DNA from: ZC4RG30 sp963726085
GTDB lineage: Bacteria > Pseudomonadota > Gammaproteobacteria > Steroidobacterales > Steroidobacteraceae
Direction of reading: 5' to 3'
NCBI GenBank assembly: GCA_963726085.1
Contig: CAVSAR010000001.1
Span: 186,001 to 250,000 of the forward strand
Length of the DNA stretch: 64,000 nt
The notes below the pieces were generated by a model that saw only the letters and a program-made list of their open reading frames with translations, searched no databases and was not told the origin of the DNA. Every line of letters begins with the position of its first letter. Position 1 is the first letter of the stretch. A program made the translations under genes and the position numbers. This document shows, piece by piece, positions 30,851 to 39,022 of this stretch.

Positions 30851-30871
30851 GACTCGCAGTTCCGACCAGAG

Positions 30872-30918
30872 GGCCTGGCCAGGACGCCGTCATCGGCGCT
30901 GGCCAGGCCTTCGCTTTT
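30872..30918 (+). terminator. Rho-independent terminator after the 30005-30850 gene
   Basis: An 11-base perfect stem, GGCCTGGCCAG (30872-30882) with CTGGCCAGGCC (30899-30909), followed by TTCGCTTTT. It lies between two convergent genes and the T-rich side serves the plus strand. Confidence 0.85.
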
Positions 30919-30928
30919 ATCAGCCTGG

Positions 30929-31786
30929 CTATCGTTGCGGCGTACGGGCCACGTGGTCGTCCGAGACGGTCAGTCCCTCACGCTGCAGCAGCTTGCGCTT
31001 GCGTTCCAGGCCCCATCGATAGCCGGTCAGCTTGCCCGTGCTGCCGACAACCCGGTGGCAGGGAATGACCACGGCAAGCGCATTGGAGGCGCAGGCGGCG
31101 GCGACCGCCCGGGCGCTGGTCGGGGCGTGTATGCGCCTCGCCACTTGCGAGTACGAGCGGGTCTGGCCGCGGGGAATCTTCGTCAGCGCCCGCCACACGC
31201 GCGTCTGGAATGCCGTGCCACGAATGTCCAGTGGCAGATCCGGGCGCGGTCCCGGTGAATCGATGCAGGCAACTACATCCTTGATCCAGCGCAGTTGATG
31301 CGCCTCAGCCACTTGCAACTTTGCGTTGGGGAATCTGCGGCGCAAGGAGTCCGGGGCACCGTCAGGGTCGACAAATTCCACCGCGCACACGCCGCGTTGG
31401 GTCACCGCCACCAGCAGTGAACCGAGGCAGCACTGCGTCACGCAAAAGCGGATCAGTTCATCGGCGCCGCCTTTTCGAATCCGTCCCAGTGGCATGCCCA
31501 GCGCGGCACCGTCGCGGTACGCGGCGGAGCTGGCTGAGTACCCGGCGTCGTAGATCGCATCGGTCACCCGCGGTGCCTGGTTTAGGGCCTGTCGTAGGCG
31601 GCGCTGGCGATGGGCGAGCCCGTAGGCCTTGGGACTGATTCCGACGGCCGCCAGGAATACGCGCTGGAAGTGGGCGGGGCTCAGTCCGGCTGACCGGGCC
31701 AGTTCCGTGAGATTGGGAGGCGGCTCGCGCTGCTCGATGCTGCGACAGGCGCGCTCGATCAGCCTGAGTTGGGTGGTTGCGTCCAT
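30929..31786 (-). CDS. Ada-like AraC regulator fused to O6-alkylguanine-DNA alkyltransferase
   Basis: 285 residues from ATG 31786. The N-terminal AraC-type HTH contains NLTELARSAGLSPAHFQRVF. The C-terminal alkyltransferase domain has the acceptor-Cys motif PCHRVV and SARAVAAACASNALAVVIPC. The Zn-binding N-terminal Ada domain that senses methylphosphotriesters is missing, so it is a bifunctional repair/regulator of the short type and may not follow the classic Ada switch. It is transcribed away from the neighbouring outer-membrane protein gene with 78 bases between starts. Confidence 0.88.
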   Translation of the reverse strand: MDATTQLRLIERACRSIEQREPPPNLTELARSAGLSPAHFQRVFLAAVGISPKAYGLAHRQRRLRQALNQAPRVTDAIYDAGYSASSAAYRDGAALGMPLGRIRKGGADELIRFCVTQCCLGSLLVAVTQRGVCAVEFVDPDGAPDSLRRRFPNAKLQVAEAHQLRWIKDVVACIDSPGPRPDLPLDIRGTAFQTRVWRALTKIPRGQTRSYSQVARRIHAPTSARAVAAACASNALAVVIPCHRVVGSTGKLTGYRWGLERKRKLLQREGLTVSDDHVARTPQR

Positions 31787-31864
31787 GTGGTTATGTTGCA
31801 GGCTGCGGTGGCTGCACGCATCCCGGTTCTTGCGATCCCGGATAGCCCGTACAATGCACCGATT

Positions 31865-32533
31865 ATGCCCCAACGAGCCTGTTTTGCCGCGCTGGCCGGT
31901 CTGGTCCTGGTAGTGCTGGCGGCGCCGGTATTGGCCAATGAGCACGGCAGCTCGGCGGACGAGGACTTCCTGCCGCACGTGGAAATCATGCCCTTCGCGG
32001 GCTATCGGGTCGGCGGCTCGTTTTATTTCGACCGTGGACTGGCCACCCAGCATTCGCTGGATCTCGGCGATGACGCCGCCTGGGGCGTGGACGTTGGCCT
32101 GTATCGGGATCGAGCGTCCTTTTACGAACTGCTGTACAGCCAGCAGGATGCGCGGATCGATACCATTGGCACCACCATCGGCAGCCTGAAGCTGCGCACG
32201 GAATATGCGCACATCGGCGGCACGCTGCTGTTTCCGGACCAGAACTGGTTCGTGCCCTACCTGTCGATGACCATCGGTGCGACTAAATTCGATCCGCACA
32301 GCGCTTCGCTGGTGGCGGAGACCGACTTTTCGATGAGCCTTGGCGGCGGCCTGCGCCTGCCAATCAATGAGCACCTGGCGGTCTCGCTGGGCGTGCGCGG
32401 ATACCTTACGTTCATCGACCCATCGTCGCAGATCTTTTGCGGCGGCAGCGGCAGCCTCAATTGCCTGTTCCGGATCTCCGCCACTTCGTTCTACCAGTTC
32501 GAAGGACAGCTCGGCTTTGTGATGAGATTCTGA
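31865..32533 (+). CDS. Outer-membrane beta-barrel protein
   Basis: 222 residues from ATG 31865 (MPQRACFAALAGLVLVVLAA, signal peptide). The mature part is alternating hydrophobic/polar strands (VEIMPFAGYRVGGSFYFD; WFVPYLSMTIGATKF) and ends in aromatic GFVMRF, the usual BAM-recognised C-terminus. It looks like a small 8-10-strand barrel of the general outer-membrane-protein type; no specific function is visible. TACAAT at 31850-31855 is a possible -10. Confidence 0.8.
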   Translation: MPQRACFAALAGLVLVVLAAPVLANEHGSSADEDFLPHVEIMPFAGYRVGGSFYFDRGLATQHSLDLGDDAAWGVDVGLYRDRASFYELLYSQQDARIDTIGTTIGSLKLRTEYAHIGGTLLFPDQNWFVPYLSMTIGATKFDPHSASLVAETDFSMSLGGGLRLPINEHLAVSLGVRGYLTFIDPSSQIFCGGSGSLNCLFRISATSFYQFEGQLGFVMRF

Positions 32534-32660
32534 TGCAAGGCCCTCTGTATGCACACGGTACGGGCAACCGTTACGGCCACGCAGGCAGAGGCATAGGAAA
32601 AGTGCGCGATAGAGCAAGGGCAAAGATCAACCAACAAGAGAACAGTGGGGAATTGCCGCA

Positions 32661-34670
32661 ATGAAGTACGTCGGTATCGTGGCATTGCTTGCCTCCATCC
32701 AGATGGCGCACGCGGCGGACCTGGCCGTGGATGCCGGCGTGCGCCCGGGGAATGACTTCTTCAAGTACGCCAATGGTCCGTGGATCAAGGCCACCGAGAT
32801 TCCGCCGGACCGCAGTTCCATGGGCGACGACGTGGTGCTGGCTGAGCTGAACAACCAACGCACGCTGGACATCATCAAGGCGGCGCGCAGCAGCGGTGCG
32901 GGCACCGACGCCCGCAAGATCGCCGACTTCTACGATGCGTTCATGGACGAGGCTGCCATTCAGCAGCGCGGACTGAAGCCCCTGGAACCACAACTACGGG
33001 AAATAGCGGCGATTCAGGACCGCAAGCAACTGTCTCGCCTGTTGGGTTCCCAGTTGCGCGTGGACATGGATGTGCTCAATGCGACGTCGCTGTACACCAA
33101 TAATCTGCTCGGACTGTGGATCGCCCAGGACCTGGACAATCCCAGTCGCTATGCGGCCTTCATGTTGCAGGGCGGGTTGGGCATGCCGGACCGGGATTAC
33201 TACCTGGGCAAGGCCGCATCGATGGTTCAGATACGCGGCAAGTACCAGGCACATATGGCGCGCGAGCTTGCCCTTACCGGCGTTGCCGATGCCGCGGCCA
33301 AGGCGACGCGCATCTTCAACCTGGAAATGAAGATGGCGACCGTCCACAGTCCACGCTCCGAAGCCTATGACATCGTGAAGGGCAACAACCACTGGGCTCG
33401 CCGCGACTTTCAGGTCCGCGCACCCGGCATTGATTGGGAGGAGTTCTTCGCTGCCGCGGGATTGGCCAAGCAGGCGGAGTTCGTCGTCTGGCAGCCCGGC
33501 GCGATCACGGGTTTGTCGGCGCTGGTCGCAAGCCAGCCTTTGTCGACCTGGAAGGAATATCTGACGCTGCGTGCCATCGACCGAGCCACGCCGTTCCTGC
33601 CTCAGCCGTTTGTCGTCGAAGGCTTTGATTTTTACGGCAAGACCCTTAGTGGTACGCCGCAAATGCGCGACCGGTGGAAACGCGGCATCACGGTGACCAA
33701 CGCTGCACTCGGGGACGCCGTGGGGAAGCTGTACGTTGCCAGGTATTTCACTCCCGCGGAGAAGGCGCGCGCTGAGGAAATGGTCCGCAACCTGGTTGCC
33801 GTGTTCGGCCAGCGTATCGATAAACTCAAATGGATGGCACCGCAGACCAAGACCCGTGCCAAAGCCAAGCTGGCAGCGCTCAAGGTCGGCGTGGGTTATC
33901 CGGATAAATGGACGAACTATTCAGCCCTGCAGATACGCCGGGACGATCCCCTTGGCAACGCGCAGCGAGCGGAGCTATTCAACACGCGCCGCAAGCTGGC
34001 CTGGCTGGGGCAACCGGTTGATCGCTCGGAGTGGGTAATGACCCCGCAGACGGTCAATGCCGTAAACCTGCCGGCCATGAACTCCATGAACTTTCCGGCG
34101 GCGATTCTGCAGCCGCCGTATTTCGATCCGGCTCGGCCGGCCGTGATGGACTACGGCGCCATGGGCGCCGTGATCGGGCACGAGATCAGCCACAGCTTCG
34201 ACGACACGGGCGCGCAATTTGACTCCGCCGGGAAGTTGAACGACTGGTGGACGCCGGATGACCTGGCGCATTTCCATCAAGCCACGCAGGGTCTGGCCCG
34301 TCAGTACGACACCTATCGACCGTTCCCGGATCTGGCGCTCAATGGCAAGCAGGTACTGGGGGAAAGCATTGCCGACCTGGCCGGATTGGCCGTTGCCTAC
34401 GATGCCTGGAAGCTCTCGCTCAAGGGCAAGCCCGCTGCCGTAGTCGAAGGATTTACAGGTGACCAGCAGTTCTTCCTGAGCTTTGCGCGTAGCTGGCGGG
34501 AGAAGACGCGCGAGCCGGCGCTGCGCCAGCAGGTGGTCACCGATGGTCATCCGCCCAGTGAGTATCGGGTGGACACCGTGCGCAATCTCGATGCTTGGTA
34601 CCAGGCATTCGCCGTGAAGCCGGGGCAAAAGCTGTACCTCACGCCCGCAGACCGCGTGCGTATTTGGTGA
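32661..34670 (+). CDS. M13-family zinc metallopeptidase (neprilysin/PepO-like)
   Basis: 669 residues with a signal peptide (MKYVGIVALLASIQMAHA), so periplasmic or surface-exposed. The N-terminal helical domain shows GVRPGNDFFKYANGPWIK. The catalytic centre is GHEISHSFDDTG (HExxH around residues 507-511), the third zinc ligand is in ESIADLAGL, and the substrate-binding stretch is MNSMNFPAAILQPPYFD. This matches M13 oligopeptidases that trim peptides below about 40 residues. GGGGA lies nine to ten bases ahead of the ATG. Confidence 0.94.
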   Translation: MKYVGIVALLASIQMAHAADLAVDAGVRPGNDFFKYANGPWIKATEIPPDRSSMGDDVVLAELNNQRTLDIIKAARSSGAGTDARKIADFYDAFMDEAAIQQRGLKPLEPQLREIAAIQDRKQLSRLLGSQLRVDMDVLNATSLYTNNLLGLWIAQDLDNPSRYAAFMLQGGLGMPDRDYYLGKAASMVQIRGKYQAHMARELALTGVADAAAKATRIFNLEMKMATVHSPRSEAYDIVKGNNHWARRDFQVRAPGIDWEEFFAAAGLAKQAEFVVWQPGAITGLSALVASQPLSTWKEYLTLRAIDRATPFLPQPFVVEGFDFYGKTLSGTPQMRDRWKRGITVTNAALGDAVGKLYVARYFTPAEKARAEEMVRNLVAVFGQRIDKLKWMAPQTKTRAKAKLAALKVGVGYPDKWTNYSALQIRRDDPLGNAQRAELFNTRRKLAWLGQPVDRSEWVMTPQTVNAVNLPAMNSMNFPAAILQPPYFDPARPAVMDYGAMGAVIGHEISHSFDDTGAQFDSAGKLNDWWTPDDLAHFHQATQGLARQYDTYRPFPDLALNGKQVLGESIADLAGLAVAYDAWKLSLKGKPAAVVEGFTGDQQFFLSFARSWREKTREPALRQQVVTDGHPPSEYRVDTVRNLDAWYQAFAVKPGQKLYLTPADRVRIW

Positions 34671-34926
34671 TTTACGCACGGCCGGTCACGGGCGACTTCC
34701 TTTTCCTCAGGAGCGGAGGCCGCGTCGATCGCGTCCAGCATCTCGGTTTTCCGTACCTCGGAGATGTCGGGGAAATATCGGGTACCGCCTGGGTGGACGT
34801 GGGTTGAACCTCTTCACGGTCGTGGACATTCGGGTGAGTTATTGCCCAGTCGTCGAGGGCGCAGCGCCGAAACGCAGGTGGCCTGATCTCCTGACACCGG
34901 CTCGTAAATTCGGGATACTGGGCCAC

Positions 34927-35958
34927 ATGTCCGAGAAATCTTCTGTGTCGGCCGGCGATTTGATCGGCGGGCCGAGTCGGGCAGCGCCGTGGTTGTCGAT
35001 TTTGATGTTGCCGCTTTGCGCCGTGCTCGCGCGGCCAGCGCTGGCGCAGGAGTTCAGCGTCCTCGGGGGTCTGCAGCATACGAGCGAGCTGGGCGAGACG
35101 ACGTACGCATGGTCCTACGAGTACGTGCAGAACCTCAGCGACAACTTCTACGCGACCTTCGACTGGCTCAACGAGGGGCACGTCACCAACCATCACCGTG
35201 ACGGGCACAGCTTGCAGCTGTGGTATCGCTGGCTCACGCCGTCGCGAACTTTCAGTTTTTCCGGCGGCCTCGGTCCGTACCGCTACTACGACACGACCAG
35301 CCCGTCGGGGGATGAGTCGGCTCAGAGCACCGACGACCACGGTGTAGGGATCAAATACAGCGCGACGGCGCGCTGGTACTTCGGCCACCCCTGGGTGGCC
35401 GAATTGCAGTACGACCATGTGCAGACTCAGCACAGCATATCTACCGACACACTGATGCTGGGATTTGGCTATGAATTCGATGCGACCTCCGAGGCCGGCC
35501 CGACCGTGCCCGCGCCCAAATACGATTTCTCGACCCCAGAGCGTAACGAAGTGACGCTGGCCGCCGGCAAGAGCATCCTCAATGACTTCAATTCTCCGCA
35601 GGGTGCCGCCTGGGCAATCGAGTACCGGCGCCGGATCACTCCCTATCTCGACATTGCAGCGACCGGGATCGATGAGGGCGAGAATGGCGTGACCAAGCGC
35701 CGCGGACTGGCGGTGTCGGCAACCTTGTCGCGAGAATTTCTCGAGCACCAGGCAAGCATCGGTCTGGGCCTGGGTCCCTACGTCGCGCAAGATCTGGACG
35801 AGACTGGCCAGGAGACGCGCGTGCTTGGCCTGCTGACGATGGTCGCCAGATGGCGCATTACCGACCTCTGGAGTATCCACGGCTACTGGTATCGCACCGT
35901 GACCACCAACGGCCGCGACACCGACGTCATGTTGATCGGCATGGGATATTCGTTCTAG
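34927..35958 (+). CDS. Outer-membrane protein made of two tandem homologous beta-barrel units
   Basis: 343 residues from ATG 34927; the signal peptide ends ARPALAQ. The mature protein is two similar halves: residues 41-188 end in a TDTLMLGFGYEF-type strand, and residues 205-343 end in TDVMLIGMGYSF. Each half carries NEG, a GLGPY turn and an ARW strand in the same order, so an internal duplication is likely. The terminal Phe is typical for barrel assembly. It ends 37 bases before a secreted beta-helix protein with the same orientation; the two probably form an operon. Function unknown; YaiO-type barrels in polysaccharide loci are a possible comparison. Confidence 0.8.
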   Translation: MSEKSSVSAGDLIGGPSRAAPWLSILMLPLCAVLARPALAQEFSVLGGLQHTSELGETTYAWSYEYVQNLSDNFYATFDWLNEGHVTNHHRDGHSLQLWYRWLTPSRTFSFSGGLGPYRYYDTTSPSGDESAQSTDDHGVGIKYSATARWYFGHPWVAELQYDHVQTQHSISTDTLMLGFGYEFDATSEAGPTVPAPKYDFSTPERNEVTLAAGKSILNDFNSPQGAAWAIEYRRRITPYLDIAATGIDEGENGVTKRRGLAVSATLSREFLEHQASIGLGLGPYVAQDLDETGQETRVLGLLTMVARWRITDLWSIHGYWYRTVTTNGRDTDVMLIGMGYSF

Positions 35959-35995
35959 GCGTGCACGCTCATCAATAGACCAATGAAGGATAGCC

Positions 35996-38068
35996 ATGCA
36001 GCAAGTTAACGGGGCCCAGACGCGCGGTTGCGTCAAAGGGCACATGCGGACCGGCATGTGGCTGGCGTTGCTTTGTCCCGCATTGAGCTTTGCCGGGGCT
36101 GGGACGATGCCGGGTGATTTGCGGGTCGAGCCTCCCACACTGCAGTCACTGGGGTTCGAGTGGCGGATCTCAGGCGATGCGAACCACAACGCCAGTGTCG
36201 CGGTGACCTATCGAAAGACGGGCGACACCATCTGGCGTCAAGCGTTACCGCTGACACGCCTAGATGGCGAGGTGGTGACCGGAGGGCTGCCCCGCGATGG
36301 TGGCGGCGAGCATTTCAACCATTACCTCGCCCCCAACATGTTCGCCGGCAGCATCCTGAACCTGGAACCCGACACGCAATACGAGTGCCGGCTGCTGCTT
36401 TCGGATCCCGACGGGGTGGCGGGGAACCGTATGCGCACCCTGACGGTTCGTACGCGCAAGGTGCCGCAGCCTTCGGCGGATGGGCATGTGTATCACGTCT
36501 ATCCCTTTGGCTATACCGGGGTCCGGCTACAACCGGCCTACACCGGCCTGCTGGCGGCCTATTTCACTGGCTCTGATCAGTCGGATCACTCACGGGAATT
36601 GCCGCCGCGGGTACAGCCCGGCGATACGATCCTGGTGCATGCTGGCCTGTACAAAGACAACCGGTTTGTCTACAGCGGCTTTGACAAGACTCTCGCAGCC
36701 TACGGTACGCCGTTCGATGGCACGTATTACCTGACCCAAAGCGGCACGCCCGACAGGCCGATTGTCATTCGAGCCGCAGGGGACGGCGAAGTGATCTTCG
36801 ATGGAGATGGCTGCGACAACCTGTTCAACCTCATGGGTGGAAACTACAACTACTTTGACGGCATTACCGTTCGCAATACGCAGGTGGCATTCAAGCTGGG
36901 CATCAAGGGTATCGCCGGATCCAGCGGCTTTACGCTCAAGCACAGCCGGATCTATGACGTCGGTCGTGCCGTGGAGGCCGGGTGGAGCGGCTCAAAGAAC
37001 TTCTATATCGCAGACAATGTGCTGATCGGCCGTCACGATCCGCTCAAGCTACAAAGCTGGTTTACGCCCGAGGTCTGGGCGAAGTTTCCCGGCTATCCCG
37101 CGCTGATCACCTCCGAATATGCGATAAAGATCTATGGCCAGGGACATGTGGTTGAACACAACTACGTGGCCAATTGGCACGATGGCATCGATATCGACAC
37201 CTACGGCGATCCCGATGGCACGCCGCGCGAGCTTGCCGACCGGGTGCCAGTGTCCATCGACATCGCCTACAACGACCTCTACAACATGGCCGACAACTGC
37301 ATTGAGGCCGATGGCGGGGCACACAACATCAGGGTCTTTGCCAACCGCTGCTTTAATTCCACTGCTGGCGCGCTGAGCGCGCAGCCGATATTTGGGGGCC
37401 CGGTCTATTTCGTCCGAAATCTTGTTTACGGGGGCACAACTGGCGGCTACCTGAAGCTGGTGGATACGCCGGCCGGCGTGTTCATTTACCAAAACACGTT
37501 TGTTGGCCAGGCGCGCTATATCGGCCCGGCTTCCAATGTTCACTTTCGCAACAATCTGATCCTCGGGGACGGCTGGGGAACGGCGGTACTGGCGCTTCGC
37601 AGCTACACCAATTACTCAAGTTCCGATTACAACGGGTTTGCGCCCAATCCCAAGGCCGCCTATTCCTTTGAGTGGGACTCCCCGCGCTCGGACGTCAGAT
37701 CCGACTACACCGGTGAGCTTGTGACGCGACGCTTTGCGACGCTGAAGGAATTTTCCGCGACTACCGGGCAGGATTCCCACAGCGTTCAGCTGGACTTCTC
37801 GGTGTTCCTGAAAGTGAGTGTTCCTGATATGGCGGATCCGCAGCGCCTTTACAATCCCGAAGATCTGGATTTCCGCCTCTCTCCTGGTTCAGTGGCGACC
37901 GCCGCGGGAGTGGAGCTGCCGACCATTACCGATGGGTTTACAGGCGCGGCACCGGACCTGGGCGCCTATCCGTCCGGTCTTGCAATTCCGCACTACGGGC
38001 CGCGATCAGTACCGGCGGGGCAGCCAGCACCTGGCGCACCCCGGTCCGTCAGGGGACCCGACGGCTGA
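35996..38068 (+). CDS. Secreted right-handed parallel beta-helix protein, possible polysaccharide lyase
   Basis: 690 residues. AAGGA sits six bases before the ATG at 35996; the signal peptide core is MWLALLCPALSFAGA. A fibronectin-III-like N-terminal domain (about residues 35-145, ending LTVRTRK) precedes a long parallel beta-helix with PGDTILVHAGLYKDN, NYNYFDGITVRN, HVVEHNYVANWHDGIDIDTY and later Asn-ladder coils. The architecture resembles polysaccharide lyase family 6 and related surface-glycan enzymes, but no catalytic residues are asserted. The gene ends where a decayed integrase begins on the opposite strand, so horizontal acquisition is possible. Confidence 0.8.
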   Translation: MQQVNGAQTRGCVKGHMRTGMWLALLCPALSFAGAGTMPGDLRVEPPTLQSLGFEWRISGDANHNASVAVTYRKTGDTIWRQALPLTRLDGEVVTGGLPRDGGGEHFNHYLAPNMFAGSILNLEPDTQYECRLLLSDPDGVAGNRMRTLTVRTRKVPQPSADGHVYHVYPFGYTGVRLQPAYTGLLAAYFTGSDQSDHSRELPPRVQPGDTILVHAGLYKDNRFVYSGFDKTLAAYGTPFDGTYYLTQSGTPDRPIVIRAAGDGEVIFDGDGCDNLFNLMGGNYNYFDGITVRNTQVAFKLGIKGIAGSSGFTLKHSRIYDVGRAVEAGWSGSKNFYIADNVLIGRHDPLKLQSWFTPEVWAKFPGYPALITSEYAIKIYGQGHVVEHNYVANWHDGIDIDTYGDPDGTPRELADRVPVSIDIAYNDLYNMADNCIEADGGAHNIRVFANRCFNSTAGALSAQPIFGGPVYFVRNLVYGGTTGGYLKLVDTPAGVFIYQNTFVGQARYIGPASNVHFRNNLILGDGWGTAVLALRSYTNYSSSDYNGFAPNPKAAYSFEWDSPRSDVRSDYTGELVTRRFATLKEFSATTGQDSHSVQLDFSVFLKVSVPDMADPQRLYNPEDLDFRLSPGSVATAAGVELPTITDGFTGAAPDLGAYPSGLAIPHYGPRSVPAGQPAPGAPRSVRGPDG

Positions 38069-38074
38069 ATGCCC

Positions 38075-38274
38075 TGGGGCGCGTCTGTGCGGTGCGCCTG
38101 GACAGGTGCCGAGCGACAATAGTTTCTCTCTGCGGTCGATACAGTACGTCATATGCCACCTTGCGACCGCCACCGGAATCGACCGGCGAGCCCGTGCATG
38201 CCGCGGTCATCCGCGAGCTTGCAGGTCTTCTGCCGCGGCTTGGCAGACTTCACCATGCGGTCCGAAAGTGCCAT
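38075..38274 (-). pseudogene. Remnant of a P4-type tyrosine recombinase (integrase N-terminus)
   Basis: ATG at 38274 with GGAG just upstream opens MALSDRMVKSAKPRQKTCKL, the arm-binding N-terminus typical of DUF4102 integrases. It stops at 38149. In another frame the family sequence resumes as YCIDRREKLLSLGTCPG before dissolving at about 38075, seven bases from the end of the beta-helix gene. The catalytic domain is absent. It lies 166 bases from the 3' end of tRNA-Asn and in the same orientation, the standard place for an island integrase. Too short for routine ORF calling. Confidence 0.8.
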
Positions 38275-38283
38275 GGCGGCTCC

Positions 38284-38336
38284 AGTAACCCCAAGAGGTC
38301 TCAGTTACCCCCAACTCCTACCCCCGGGGAGGTCTC
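38284..38336. repeat. Short direct repeats between integrase remnant and tRNA-Asn
   Basis: GAGGTCTC occurs at 38295-38302 and 38329-38336; AGTAACCCC (38284-38292) and AGTTACCCC (38303-38311) form a second pair. Such repeats just upstream of P4-type integrase genes often act as arm-type recombinase sites; that role is inference. The rest of 38337-38439 holds nothing recognised apart from a short GCCGG/CCGGC hairpin near 38376-38390. Confidence 0.5.
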
Positions 38337-38439
38337 GCTGCCAATAAATCTGGCTGGACAATTTCGGAGGGAATTTGCCGGTATTTCCGGCATTTCTTGG
38401 CTTTCTAGCGACTTTGGCGAAAGCCCTTAAATCCGCCCG

Positions 38440-38514
38440 TGGCTCCCCGGGTTGGAATCGAACCAACGACCAACGGATTAACAGTCCGACGCTCTACCGC
38501 TGAGCTACCGAGGA
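38440..38514 (-). tRNA. tRNA-Asn(GTT)
   Basis: 75 nt with encoded CCA. On the minus strand it starts TCCTCGG, the anticodon loop CTGTTAA gives GTT, the T-arm has GGTTCGATTCC and the 3' acceptor is CCGGGGA followed by GCCA. Likely former integration target of the element whose integrase remnant lies downstream. Confidence 0.97.
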
Positions 38515-38537
38515 ACATGCAGGACGGAAGGCCGCGA

Positions 38538-38566
38538 ATTCTGCGTAGCGACGCCGGTCAAGTCAA
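38538..38566 (-). promoter_or_regulatory. Sigma-70-type promoter of tRNA-Asn
   Basis: On the minus strand TTGACT (38561-38566) and CAGAAT (38538-38543) with a 17-base spacer, ending 24 bases before the mature tRNA 5' end. Good -35, moderate -10. Confidence 0.6.
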
Positions 38567-39022
38567 GGAAATCGGGGGATTGAGCCGGGCAAGCCACGGA
38601 ACCCATACTTGGCCTGCACGGTCAGGGAATTGACCCACGATTTCGCAGGGAAACCATTGTGCATCGCGCCCGGCTGATCCTGGGACGCCCTCTGGTGGTA
38701 GGCCTGCGGCGATCGCGCGGTCGGCTCAAGGCGAGGCGCTGGCCGCGGATACGGCGCCTTACGAACGCCCGCATTGCACTGACAACGGGGCGCGGTCTGC
38801 AAGGGTCAAGGACAAGAAGGATCGGCTCGACGGCGGTAACATGGATGCCTGGTGGCCCGGGCCCAACGGGTGGGCGACTAGACGCTGGAAATACAGCGCC
38901 GGTTACCGCGCAACCGGACTGGGCCGTTCAGGTGTCTTCGGCAATTCGAAAACCGTGCTGCATCGCTTGCAGCGGAACCTCTAGGAATCAGCGAGTCGCG
39001 CTGCAGCGCGCTCCCCACATTC
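38567..39022. other. Intergenic stretch with no recognised gene
   Basis: About 455 bases between the tRNA-Asn promoter and uvrB. The only open frame (GTG 38659 into uvrB) is Arg-rich with no protein-like pattern and is not supported. No hairpin, tRNA or repeat stands out. It should contain the uvrB promoter, which I could not place. Confidence 0.5.

Noticed and set aside
34672..36189. 505-codon minus-strand ORF
   Set aside because: Shadow of the double-barrel OMP gene, with no start context or recognisable domain; only the short stretch 34677-34926 was kept as a weak observation.
38092..38430. 112-codon plus-strand ORF after the beta-helix gene
   Set aside because: The opposite strand carries the integrase remnant, which explains the open frame.
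38439..38633. Plus-strand ORF starting MAPRVGIEPTTNGL
   Set aside because: Antisense of tRNA-Asn; the GIEPTTNGL string is a recurrent tRNA artefact.
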